A stretch of 64,000 bases of DNA from Harmothoe impar (GCA_947462335.1 OX381720.1:60536233-60600232); one strand, 5' to 3'. Shown: positions 53,255 through 63,190, counted from the first letter of the stretch. A program made the numbers and translations. The notes: generated by a model from the sequence alone, not told the origin.

Positions 53255-53420
53255 GTAATGCGTGACGCGCGGGAAGGATGAATGATTGTTTATATTTTTG
53301 CAAGCGCGGGAAACCGAAGTCTCGCCGAATGCGCGGTATCTCGCGAGACCAACGCGCGTGCGCAAAGGTCGACGCGGGTCAGCAATCCGCCATATTTGTT
53401 TACGGTTCGCCGGACAGAGC
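53255..53420 (+). promoter_or_regulatory. CpG-rich patch with BANP, NRF1 and YY1 motifs
   Basis: Within 60 bp lie TCTCGCGAGA at 53,339-53,348 (BANP motif), CGCGCGTGCGCA at 53,353-53,364 (perfect NRF1 palindrome YGCGCAYGCGCR on the minus strand) and CCGCCATATTT at 53,387-53,397 (YY1 type). The stretch is far richer in CpG than its neighbours and ends about 185 bp before the ATG at 53,580. Such trios mark CpG-island promoters of cellular genes (established). Promoter activity here is inferred. Confidence 0.55.
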
Positions 53421-53579
53421 AAGGGGAAGCGTATCAGAGCACAAAAGCGAGGAGATAAAGACTGATTGAAAGTGAACTCGGTGAATAGCAGGTGGGTGAA
53501 GTCGCCAGGATCCCGTAGAAAGGGTCCTGGTACCTGTCATTCCGTTATAAACGAGTGAAAGAACTTTTTGAGTGTCACG

Positions 53580-53954
53580 ATGGCTTCGGCGTCTGGCTCT
53601 CATTCCGAACGATCGGCCCTCGACGAGGTGTCCGAAGCATTTATGGAGACCGAGGCGATGTCGCCAGTAACCAAGAACGAAGAAAGTGCATTGAATGAGG
53701 ATATTTCCGAAGCAGAGGAGGTTATGGGAATGGAGATTGAGGAAATCCTGGAACGATCGGAGGAGCCGCTGCTCGAACCGAATCTGGATGGATTTAAATC
53801 GAGGTACGACGGTCGGGAAGTTCATATTCACGACCGGATCCTAGAAGGAGACCGAAAGTGTTGGGACGCAACCACTAGGGACTGCGTTCGGCACTTCCTA
53901 TCCCCGACAGAATACGCAGCACTGCCATCCGAATGGCTGCTCTGCTCAACATAA
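53580..53954 (+). CDS. Second coding region, first frame (acidic N-terminus)
   Basis: The ATG at 53,580 has a good context (cacgATGG). The frame gives 124 residues: Ser/Glu-rich start, acidic helical stretch (EEVMGMEIEEILERSEEPLL), then FKSRYDGREVHIHDRIL and a short conserved-looking end (FLSPTEYAALPSEWLL). It stops at TAA 53,952. The next long frame begins without any ATG immediately after, so the two look like one coding unit separated by a single-base frame change near 53,940-53,960. That could be a mutation, a programmed shift or a hidden splice. I recognise no family. Confidence 0.65.
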   Translation: MASASGSHSERSALDEVSEAFMETEAMSPVTKNEESALNEDISEAEEVMGMEIEEILERSEEPLLEPNLDGFKSRYDGREVHIHDRILEGDRKCWDATTRDCVRHFLSPTEYAALPSEWLLCST

Positions 53955-53961
53955 AGAGCGG

Positions 53962-56121
53962 TTGGCATCTATCCGAAAGGGTAAAGCCATCCTGAAGGCC
54001 GCCAAACAAAAGGGCAGTTTATCAACCGGGAGTGAAACCGAGGGAGAGGAAACGCCAAAGAAAACGAAAGTTAAAGGAGTGAAGGGAAGAGCAAAGAAAA
54101 AGTCTCTGACCGACACCGAATCTGACAGTGATCAGGGTGCCTTCACACCGGTCCTGTCAGCGAAAGAAAAGAAGAAGTTGAAGGAAGCTAAGAAAGACAT
54201 AAAAATGACTGTGCCTCCGAAAGTGATTGCCAAAGTCACAGAGGTAGTAGGCAAGAAAGATCCTTCGAGTGATAACCCACTAAAAGGACGAATGGCTGCC
54301 ATACAGGCTGCTGCCACCGCTAAGGTCGGCAATATAATTAAAGGAGTGACTAAGAAGCCAGCAAAAAGGAGTGAACCCGAAGATAGTCCGGACGACGAGT
54401 CTGGACCGGACTCGGGTGCCGAACCTCCGGAAACCGATCCGGATCCAACTGCACAGGATCCGGAGGAGCAGATGGAGGTTCCGAATGAGGAGGAACCAGA
54501 GGGGGAAGAAGAAGGAGAGGGTAAAGAGGGGTCGAAGAATGATGAAGAACGAGAAAGAGAACAACGAATCTGGAGGAACAGTGAGGCGAAGTTCGCACAC
54601 TTCATTCCGGGTTCGTTCGAAGAATGTGCGAAGGGCAAGAAAGCGTACGGTTGCCCCGAACCCCGTAATATGAATGACGAAAGCGATGACGAGGATTGGA
54701 TTCGGGAAACCGAAGACGATCCCTTGCCATCAGATTTCTATCTAGAATGGTTCAAACAACTGACCAAATATCCTGAAGGCTACTACATAAGAGACCAGAA
54801 GTCGAAATTGCGCTGGGCCTACTTATGTTGGTATCAGAAAGACGGTGAGCGATATTGTCCGTTCACCATTTGTATAGAAGAGAAAGGAACGGACAGGACA
54901 TATCCGACAGCAATGCGGTTCCTGAGACATCTATGCGAACGGCACTTCCACCACACGGTGGTGTACGAATGTGCCAATTCGAAAGGGCAGCGGGATAGCG
55001 CAACCTGCAATGGTTGCGTTACTCCCAGAAGGGGTGTGATGCTTCGACATCTGAAGTTTTGCCACAGCCCCGGACTGAGTGCAGCACGCGAGAAAGTAGT
55101 GAGTCTGCACGATAAAGTGATGACAGAATATAATAAAATGATCCCTTCGGACTTTAAGCACATCGGCGTGAAGACAGATTCGTTCTGTAATGTGCACGAG
55201 TCCACGAAGGGCAAGCTATGTGCGAGAGTTGCCCTAGTGAGAGCTAGAGGTAAATTTCAGATGAAGAACGAACTCTTCTCTAGAGTGTGTGAATGGAGGG
55301 GTGATCCACCCAAGGCAAAAATTGACGAGAAGAGGCGGGCTAGCCGCAGTCCCGCAAGTGTCAGAGGAAAGAAATCTCGGTCTGATTCTCCGGAAACCCC
55401 GGAGTTTAAGAAGCCACTGGCTGTGGCTCGTGACTCGAGATCTACACAACAGAAACGGAAAGATTCGACTGTATATCAGTCGCCAATGAGTGGGAGGTCA
55501 GACTCACGTCCGTCCTCGTCAGCAAGTTCGGCTTCGGCCTCAGCATCAGCGTCAGCCTCGCAGAGTGATCCTACACCTGCTTGGTTCGACCGGAAAGAAC
55601 CGACCCGTGGGCCGGAGACTGATGAATTCCCCGAATTGAGTGCACAGAAGGTTCCGGAACGTGTCGAACCTGTATTGACTCAGATTCCGGACAATAGGCC
55701 CCGACTGAGCACGAGACCGGTGGATCTATATTTTGATCCGAGTGACAAAGTGGTGTGCGTCCAAGCCCAGCAGGCAGTGGACGACTTCCAGGAGACTCAG
55801 AGGGAATTGGCTGTCCGATACAACCAGGGGGTGGCGAACTTGTTTGCCCGCTCTCTGGTTGAACAGGAAGCCAAGACACGAGCGTCCCTGGAGAAAGATA
55901 ACGAGGTGCTTCTGGCCGCCGAAACGACTAAAATACGGAACGAAGCCAAGCTAGCCGCATCCCGGACGGCTTTGGCTCAGAAACGGCTACAAGAGTCAAA
56001 TGACCGGAATGAGGCTATGAACGTCAAGTTCCAGCAAGTATTTGGAGTGTTCTTGGACGAGTGGGATGGCACCCGCGAATCCGCTCTGGAGCTGCTAAAG
56101 AATCAGAGCGAGGAGGGATGA
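53962..56121 (+). CDS. Second coding region, main frame (zinc-finger-like, coiled-coil)
   Basis: Open for 719 codons, with no ATG in the first 79, which suggests it is entered from the frame ending at 53,954. Residues counted from 53,962. 1-200: Lys- and Glu/Asp-rich, disordered. 299-328: C299-C304-H323-H328. 349-368: C349-C352-H363-H368, a C2H2-like finger. About 510-540: Ser/Ala run. About 590-715: coiled coil (QAQQAVDDFQETQRELAVRY; ETTKIRNEAKLAASRTALAQ). No RT, envelope, membrane or signal sequence is seen. It lies in the sense direction between the integrase frame and the right LTR, behind a promoter-like patch. It may be an accessory protein of this element family or a captured host gene. 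I cannot name it. Confidence 0.75.
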   Translation: MASIRKGKAILKAAKQKGSLSTGSETEGEETPKKTKVKGVKGRAKKKSLTDTESDSDQGAFTPVLSAKEKKKLKEAKKDIKMTVPPKVIAKVTEVVGKKDPSSDNPLKGRMAAIQAAATAKVGNIIKGVTKKPAKRSEPEDSPDDESGPDSGAEPPETDPDPTAQDPEEQMEVPNEEEPEGEEEGEGKEGSKNDEEREREQRIWRNSEAKFAHFIPGSFEECAKGKKAYGCPEPRNMNDESDDEDWIRETEDDPLPSDFYLEWFKQLTKYPEGYYIRDQKSKLRWAYLCWYQKDGERYCPFTICIEEKGTDRTYPTAMRFLRHLCERHFHHTVVYECANSKGQRDSATCNGCVTPRRGVMLRHLKFCHSPGLSAAREKVVSLHDKVMTEYNKMIPSDFKHIGVKTDSFCNVHESTKGKLCARVALVRARGKFQMKNELFSRVCEWRGDPPKAKIDEKRRASRSPASVRGKKSRSDSPETPEFKKPLAVARDSRSTQQKRKDSTVYQSPMSGRSDSRPSSSASSASASASASASQSDPTPAWFDRKEPTRGPETDEFPELSAQKVPERVEPVLTQIPDNRPRLSTRPVDLYFDPSDKVVCVQAQQAVDDFQETQRELAVRYNQGVANLFARSLVEQEAKTRASLEKDNEVLLAAETTKIRNEAKLAASRTALAQKRLQESNDRNEAMNVKFQQVFGVFLDEWDGTRESALELLKNQSEEG

Positions 56122-56256
56122 GCCCACGAGTTGAGAGTGAGAAAACATGAGTGACCTTGACATTCGAATGAGAACGAGTTAGTGTAGTATGAACGTCTAC
56201 TGAATTCGAACAACAGTAACCGGAGTACGCAGAAGGAATACGGTGACCAGACATCG

Positions 56257-56425
56257 GAAGAGGAGAGCACCACTCACCCGTTCGGAAGAACGTGTCTGTT
56301 CAGCTAGAACAGAGACAGCAGTACGATAACGAAGAGGAGAGCACCACTAACCCGTTCGAATGAACGTGCCTGTTCAGTTTGGGACAGGACGGCTGTTGAA
56401 GAGGAGAGCACCACACACCCGAGTC
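56257..56425 (+). repeat. Three direct repeats in the 3' non-coding part of the LTR element
   Basis: gaagaggagagcaccac recurs at 56,257, 56,331 and 56,398, followed in the first two by a.cccgttcg and gaacgtg.ctgttcag. Spacing is about 70 bp. The stretch 56,430-56,780 that follows is AT-rich and non-coding. Confidence 0.85.
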
Positions 56426-56780
56426 CTTCCGAAAGGATGGTACTTCGTGCCTAACCAATGTAAAAAAAGGTTAGGATGGCTGCCCGGATCTTCAGTTTTT
56501 TTGTTCCTGTTTTGTTTTTTTATCATGAGAGATGTCGAGTTGTTCTAGTCGCTAATCTATATATGATTGTATGTATACTATACTTGTGTCCTTAATAATT
56601 CGAAATGTGTCTAGCCGTTCGGATAAATTACCACCTATGTAAATAATATTAGTTTTGTATATTATTATATACCCTACTGTGTTCACGACGTAACATAACG
56701 CTTTACTAACATAAACTCAGTTCTATGAGTTTATATAATATTGTACATATATTTAAACAAAGTAAGCGTATGTAATGTCT

Positions 56781-56791
56781 GGGGGGGGTGG
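56781..56791 (+). other. Polypurine tract
   Basis: GGGGGGGGTGG directly precedes the right LTR, in the position of the plus-strand primer of LTR elements. One T interrupts it. Confidence 0.7.
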
Positions 56792-57112
56792 TGTAGGGAC
56801 ACTAATATTAGTATTGTTATCGAACGCCTACAAGGTAGTTCGGGCGGCCAGAGCCAGGGGGCACCCCTATCGGAAGCGGACAGTATATAAGCTGTCCTCA
56901 CCCCCTTGCTCTGGCAGACCTTCTCAGGTCTCTGACTGTATAACATATTGAAAGCATCGAAAGATAATCATATACCGATCGAACCTCATATACCTCAAGG
57001 ACTAGCTTTATTGTACAGGTGAACGCTAATAAAATCCTGTTTCTTGCATCTCTACATGAAAACTGCAGTTCGAGTCCTTATTTAATCGAATTACCTAAAG
57101 ACGAACTCTACA
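56792..57112 (+). repeat. Right LTR
   Basis: 321 bp, matching the left LTR without a visible difference. It is followed by the TATG duplication at 57,113-57,116. Confidence 0.95.
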
Positions 57113-57400
57113 TATGGAATGAATGGAAATTTATTCAGGAAAAATTTGAATGATTAACTCCTGCGGGGCTAGCTTCTTTTTTTAGGAAAAAAAGGGACTC
57201 AAAATGACTATTTTATGAAGTCAGCCGGGGCCAAAGTGTGGTGATATATAAGGGAATGAATGGGAATTTATTTATGAAAATATTATAATGATAAATCCCT
57301 GCGAGGCTAGCTTCTTTCTGAAGGAAAAAAGCGACCAAAATGGTGTCGTTTCATCACTTCAGGATCCGTGTTTTCAATCCTGCGCTAAAGTGCGATATGG
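57113..57400. repeat. Tandem repeat, right of the LTR element
   Basis: Two more units of the array seen at 48,410-48,616 (gaatgaatggaaatttattc, gcggggctagcttctttt, atgaagtcagccgggg). The edge gctaaagtgcgatatggct near 57,384 is inverted relative to ctatatcgcactttagc at 48,198, so the array may itself be the inside of an inverted-repeat element. The stretch 57,400-58,420 has no recognised gene. Confidence 0.7.
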
Positions 57401-58423
57401 CTGAGATTTGGGCCTTTATCTTAAGCTAATGGTCAGATTTTACGTATTCAATAATGAGCCCTCTCTGACCCATCACAATGTTCACCCTGTTAGGTTTAGT
57501 CATGAAGAGTGAGTAAACATAACATAACACTGTTAAATGGCCTGATCGCTGCCCATACATTTGGATAGAAATCAGTACCCAGTAAAAGGCCTAACCCAAT
57601 AAATGGTCTTAAATGCATTGGGGATTGTGGCTTCAGTGTTAGGGTAATGCATGCTGTCCATTCTTTGAATGAGGAAACAGGACAGGGGAAGGGGACTCTG
57701 GACAGGCGTCCATTCACATAACCAGTTAGCGCTGCTGGGCTATGTAAGGGACGTGGCAGCCATTTTGGTTTGCTCCTTCTGAGAATGAAATTAGGATCAT
57801 TGTCCTTTGTCACCATAATGCTGTGAAATCCTCGATGGCTTCCTGTGAAAACGCCCACTTCCCGCGGTCCACACGGAGCCCATGCAGTATTAGGGGAAGG
57901 AGAAAAGGCCAGAGATGGAGAGGAGGGAGAGGCTTTCAAATAGCCATAATCCAGGGGGTTTAAATGCCTTAGCCAGGGTCCCCGGTGGGGGCCGGTTACT
58001 TAGCCTGGTCCCTGCACCCCCTCACACTCCCAACCTCATCCAAACCCCTCCAAACCCTCGAGAACGCAGCCATTCCGCGACAGAAGTCAGCGGAGGAATT
58101 CCTTCTCTGAGTGGTTCAAATCTGTGGCAGAGACGTCACTCTCAAAAACATTCTTGGTCTAGTATAAAATTCCAGTTGTTTAGGTAACAATACGTTAGCA
58201 ATGACTGGTTAAAGATGGCAGTATCCAAACAGAGAGGTGTTTGGTTAAAGTGACGCCATGTCTTGTCACAGAATGGAGGCAGGCAGTGAGACCGGTGCCC
58301 CAGTAGGGGTCGCTCGTGGCCTCCACCACTTACTACCTACCAGTAATGAATAAGTTCAACTGGATTTAACTCAGACTCTGCACTGAGTGAGTCTGGTAAC
58401 CAGCAATGTCAGCTGCATGATCG

Positions 58424-58682
58424 GGTTAGTGCTTTAGGGGCCGCAAAGTGCTTTAATGCATCATGCCCTGGGTTGTCATGATGCATTCATGCAGCCCTGG
58501 CGAGTGCCTCACTAGGGTTGCTTTCTTGCATGATGTCAACCCTATTGGGTTGGTACATTCCCAAAGGATCAGCATGATTTATGAATGCAGCCCTGGGTGT
58601 AGATTCCCCAGCACTGCATTTACGCATCATCACCACCCAGGGCATGATGCGTTAAAGCACTCTGCGGCCCTTATCGGGTTGG
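58424..58682. mobile_element. MITE family B, copy 14
   Basis: ttagtgctttaggggccgca, gttgtcatgatgcattcatg, atgcagccctggcgagtgc, and right end ctgcggcccttatcgggtt. Confidence 0.75.
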
Positions 58683-59040
58683 CTAAGTGCAAGATGCGCG
58701 CAGGCAGAGAAAACACCACTCCGCCTCTCACACTTTTATTATTAGCTAAAATATTGTTCATCCTTGGTATGGGCTTCACTTTGGGGGCTTTAGGACTTAT
58801 TATAAGATTGCAGAGAGGGGTGGTGCTGTGGTGATTCGGCAGCGGGCGAGGAGGGTGAGGGTGGAGGGGAGGATCGGGTAAGTAGGCTCCATAATAGTAA
58901 CCTGGTTTAGCCGACAAACGGGCTTAGCCTGATCGATTTAGGTGATTCCAGTCTGAGGAGCACTCCACTCCAAACACGATTTACTCCGCTTTTTACTTCA
59001 CTCCCGCCATCAGTGCTACCACTACCCACACCCTGTCCCC

Positions 59041-59291
59041 TTAACCCTTTGAAGACCGCAGGACGCTTTCATGAAATACGCATTATGTCACCATTATGAT
59101 GCTTCTATTCAACCATGGTGAGCAGCTGCATTCACGCATTATTCTGACCTTTTACCAGTGTATACACCAATCCTGTATGGTCCACATCCTGTGGCATCCC
59201 CCTCCTGAGTTACTCACCAGGGCTGTGTCCATGCATCATGATGACAAAGTGCATTATGCATTAAAGCACTCTGCTGTCTTGTAGGGCTAAC
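59041..59291. mobile_element. MITE family B, copy 15
   Basis: TTAACCCTTTGAAGACCGCA at the left, gagttactcaccagggctg inside, and attaaagcactctgctgtct tgtagggctaa at the right. Confidence 0.75.
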
Positions 59292-59500
59292 TGATACCGC
59301 CTTCCCCAGTCTGAAACAGATATCCACTCGGGAATACCTCTCTGGGTTTAAATCTGGGACACACTATATGAACACATTCTTGGTCATCAGTTGCATAAGT
59401 TATCAAATATGTATATGCATTAGTTGCTGGTGGCTAAAGAAGGGTAAACAGCTAAAGTGGTGCCATCTCTCAGTACAGCTCTAGAATGCCTCTCACACCT

Positions 59501-59668
59501 TACACAGAGAGAAGAAACAGAGTCAAAAGGAAGTCCAGGTTGCCTCCTATTAAGGGGAGTCCAGGTCGCCTAGGTGACTTGCTGGCTGACCTAAGCGAGT
59601 CACCTGGGAGAGCCATATGACCCGGAGAGCTATATGACTCCCCAAGGTGACTCCTTTAGGTCAGCCAG
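59501..59668. mobile_element. MITE family C, second copy
   Basis: acacagagagaagaaacaga, gtccaggttgcctcc, gtcacctgggagagcc and ggtcagccagagtcc match 14,050-14,253. The right arm is missing and the next repeat begins. Confidence 0.7.
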
Positions 59669-59671
59669 AGT

Positions 59672-60745
59672 CCAGTCTGTCTGTCTATCTGTCTGTCCTG
59701 TCCTCCCTGTCTGTCTGTCTGTCTGTCTATCTGTCTGTCCCGTTCCTCCATAGCTGTCTATCTGTCTGTCTACCTGTCTGTCCCGTCCTCCCTGTCTGTC
59801 TATCCGTCTGTCCCGTCCTCCCCTGTCTGTCTATCTGTCTGTCCTGTCCTCCCTGTCTGTCTATCTGTCTGTCCAGTCCCTCCATGCCTGTCTATCTGTC
59901 TGTCTATCTGTCTGTCCCGTCCCTCCCTGTCTGCCTGTCTGTCTGTCTATCTGTCTGTCCCGTCCTCCCTGTCTATCTGTCTGTCCCGTCCTCCCTGTCT
60001 ATCTGTCTGTCCCGTCCTCCCTGTCTGTCTGTCTGTCCCGTCCTCCCTGTCTGTCTGTCTGTCCCGTCCTCCCTGTCTGTCTGTCTGTCTGTCTATCTGT
60101 CTGTCCCGTCCTCCCTGTCTGTCTATCTGTCTGTCCCGTCCTCCCTGTCTGTCTATCTGTCTGTCCCGTCCCTCCATGCCTGTCTCTCTGTCTATCTGTC
60201 TGTCCCGTCCTCCCTGTCTGTCTATCTGTCTGTCCCGTCCCTCCATGCCTGTCTCTCTGTCTATCTGTCTGTCCCGTCCTCCCTGTCTGTCTATCTGTCT
60301 GTCCCATCCTCCCTGTCTGTCTATCTGTCTGTCCCGTCCTCCCTGTCTGTCTGTCTGTCCCGTCCTCCCTGTCTGTCTGTCTGTCTGTCTATCTGTCTGT
60401 CCTGTCCTCCCTGTCTGTCTATCTGTCTGTCCCGTCCTCCCTGTCTGTCTATCTGTCTGTCCCGTCCTCCCTGTCTGTCTATCTGTCTGTCCCATCCTCC
60501 CTGTCTGTCTATCTGTCTGTCCCGTCCTCCCTGTCTGTCTATCTGTCTGTCCCGTCCCTCCATGCCTGTCTATCTGTCTGTCCCGTCCTCCCTGTCTGTC
60601 TATCTGTCTGTCCAGTCCCTCCATGCCTGTCTCTCTGTCTATCTGTCTGTCCCGTCCTCCCTGTCTGTCTATCTGTCTGTCCCGTCCTCCCTGCCTGTCT
60701 ATCTGTCTGTCCCGTCCCTCTATGCCTATCCATCTGTCTGTCCCG
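59672..60745. repeat. 30-bp minisatellite CTGTCTGTCTATCTGTCTGT CCCGTCCTCC
   Basis: About 35 units with variants ccctccatgcctgtct and cccatcctccc. A 397-codon plus frame and several minus frames are repeat translations. Confidence 0.95.
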
Positions 60746-60968
60746 TTGCTCTGTGCCTTTCCTGTGACTTCTCCACTGGGTTGTGCCTTTATGTCTTATT
60801 AACGCAGAAGGGTCTTTCAGAACATGACACAAACTTGTAGGGCTTTTTTCTACCAAGCCTCCACTTCTTTCCTACCTCTCCTGCTTTATCCCCCATTGGT
60901 CAGTCTCTCTGTGCTTTTGTTTACCGTTCCCGTTCTGTACCATCTCTGCCCCTACTCTGTGTTAGAAG

Positions 60969-61391
60969 CCGGGGGGGGGCACTTGGTATATTTTGTATAC
61001 ACATGTGTGCGGCTGGCAAGGGTACTTTTTCAACAAAATCTCCCTAGCAAGGGTCCTGTTTTGAAGGAAAAGCGTCCCTAGCAAGGGTCTAGCTTCAACA
61101 AAATCGCCCAAAGAAAGGGTCACATTTTCACCAAAATTACATATTTTTCACCAAAATGTACCACTTTTCCGCATTTTCCCCAAAAATTCCCTGGACACAA
61201 ATAAAATTTCTCCATGAAATTACCCAATAAATATATTTTTCAGTTTCTTTCTTGCCAAAACAAGGCTTTTTGGGCCAAAAGTGCCCTAGCAAAGGTATGT
61301 TTTGGACAAAAAAAAGCCCCCCAAGGGTAAGGGTTGTCATAGGTCCAGCCGCACACCTGTATCAGAAAAAATTCAAGTACCCCCCCCCGGG
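60969..61391. mobile_element. Family K element, copy 1
   Basis: Left end ccgggggggggcacttggta then ttttgtatacacatgtgtgcggctggcaagg. The right end (gtccagccgcacacctgtat, caagtacccccccccgg) is its inverse. The inside has several aaaat.tccctagcaagggtc words of about 22 bp. Confidence 0.75.
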
Positions 61392-61467
61392 GTTCGAGGA
61401 TGGTGAGTTGCTCCTTACACACTGAGCTGCTCCCTCTACAGCTCCCACGACCCGCTCTAATAGGCTC

Positions 61468-61861
61468 CCGGGGGGGGCACTTAGTATATTTTGCATACAC
61501 AAGTGTCCGGCTGGCAAGGGTACTTTTTCAACAAAATTTCCCTAGGCAAGGGTCCACTTTTGACAAGAATTTCCCTAGGCAAGGGTCCTTTTGCAAAATT
61601 TCCCTAGGCAAGGGTCAACTTTTGCAAAATTTCCCTAAGCAAGGGTCATTTTGGCCAAAATTCCTCTGAATGGACACCATTTTTACCAAAATCTCCCTAG
61701 GCAAGGGTTCATTTTCTCCCAAATCTCTCTTAGCAGAAAACCATTTTGGCCAAAATCTCCGTATGAACTGGTTCATTTTGGAAATCTCCCTAGGCAAGGG
61801 TCAAGGGTTGCCAGGGGTCCAGCCGGACACCCCTGTCAAAAAAAATTTGAGTGCCCCCCCC
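61468..61861. mobile_element. Family K element, copy 2
   Basis: Same ends as copy 1, 75 bp further on and in the same orientation. The internal word aaaatttccctaggcaaggg occurs about seven times. Confidence 0.75.
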
Positions 61862-61899
61862 TACTTGAAACTACTCCATACTATATCTATAACCATGGC

Positions 61900-62340
61900 C
61901 TCAACAGCATACTGCCACCTCACACACCATCCTACCCCCAACACCCCCTTCAATAACAAGCCCAACTCATGGTCATAGCCTACAGCCCACACTCCCCTCA
62001 TCTAGTACTTGTAACCCCTAGTCCCCCACCACCACCCACACTCCTCCCTCATCATACCCCTACACCCACCACCCCGACCCCCTCAATAAGACACCCAACT
62101 CATGGTCATTGCCTACCGCAATCCCCCCCCCCCCGATCTTACAGGGCCCTAACCCCCCCCCCCCCCCCCCCCATCCTACTCCATAACAGGCCCTACCCAT
62201 GGTCATCACCCATACTCCACTCCCCTCATATAGCACTTACAACCACTACCTCCATACCCCTATCCCGACATCTTCTTACCCTGACAAGCACTACCCTGAA
62301 CCCCCTACCCCACCAGCACCAAAGCCCCTACCCGTGTTAC
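61900..62340. repeat. Degenerate tandem repeat, unit about 120 bp
   Basis: ccaactcatggtcatagcct, ccaactcatggtcattgcct and ctacccatggtcatcaccc recur at about 120-bp spacing, with ctcccctcat.tag.acttaca.cc after the first and third. C-rich, non-coding. Confidence 0.65.
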
Positions 62341-62625
62341 TAGGGGGAGTCGTCCCTGTCTGAGGGCCTTGTTACACCAGTCTCAGGCCCTGACTCTATA
62401 ATAGTAGAGTCTGGGCAAACTCATATAAAAAACTTGTTTCTCTAACTTGCCCTCAGGAGTGGACCAATCAAATCCTGTACACCGATTCCTGTGCACAGCC
62501 TGACGGGAAGTAACAATCTGGAGGCCTTCGAAGATATCTATGCATCGACATGGGAACTAGAATGACTAGGTGTGGGGTGATGGTTGGAGGGGTGAGGCCA
62601 AATATAAAAAAAAAGCTCTGCCCAT

Positions 62626-62821
62626 GTCCCCATGATCCATGAATACAGCTCTGGTAAGTCACTCACCAGTGCTGCATTCACGCATCATGCTGACCGTATG
62701 GGGTTGACACACTCCCGAAGGGTTGGCATGATGCACCAATCCATTGCTAGCAAGTTACCCGCCGGCAGTCCGCTAGTGTATGAAGATGAGAGATGGCAGC
62801 CTGCCGTCCTTACAGGGTTGA
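62626..62821. mobile_element. MITE family B, copy 16
   Basis: ccatgatccatgaatacagc, agtcactcaccagtgctgca, ggttggcatgatgcaccaat and end gccgtccttacagggttg. The left end is missing. Confidence 0.65.
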
Positions 62822-62910
62822 GGTATGTACGGGTGCAGGGGGACCACAGGGGATGGTTGGGTGGGCACAGAAGGAGCAGGGGAAGTCAGGATAGCTCAAA
62901 TTGGGCACCA

Positions 62911-63190
62911 CTATAGACCAATGCAGCAAGAAAGGGTGACATTTTCATAATAAAGTTGTGTTTACATTTGTTTGAGCAGGATTATTTATAATGTTGTTTC
63001 CATTGGCTATGTTTGCGTATCAGGATATTCACAGGACAATCATCTTTCAAATAGGATATAAATGTGTGATATAAATGTGTGATATTGAGGTTATATATCA
63101 TGTACTAGTTGGTCATGCTTCAGAAATGTTCAAAAACGTTATCAACAACTTTTCTGAAAAGTTCCCCTGTCTTGCTGCATTGGTCTATAG
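62911..63190. mobile_element. MITE family D, copy 2
   Basis: ctatagaccaatgcagcaag at the left and cttgctgcattggtctatag at the right are perfect inverses. The AT-rich interior is shared with 20,762-21,030. The region 63,191-63,680 shows no feature. Confidence 0.85.

Larger units (their letters stand above)
48617..57112 (+). mobile_element. Full-length LTR retrotransposon, Ty3/gypsy type, reverse transcriptase missing
   Basis: 8,496 bp bounded by two 321-bp LTRs with no difference found by eye, flanked by TATG. Order: LTR, primer site, coiled-coil/gag region fused to integrase, spacer with CpG-rich promoter-like patch, second coding region with zinc-finger motifs, three direct repeats, polypurine tract, LTR. 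Protease, reverse transcriptase and nearly all RNase H are absent, so this copy cannot copy itself without enzymes supplied by another element. The identical LTRs say it moved very recently, so such a helper probably exists or existed in this genome. Confidence 0.95.

Noticed and set aside
57496..57939. 147-codon minus-strand frame
   Set aside because: It has no domain or codon-level sign of coding, and no ends consistent with exons could be supported.
59647..60840. 397-codon plus-strand frame (Cys/Leu/Ser-rich)
   Set aside because: It is a translation of the 30-bp minisatellite. The minus strand is equally open.
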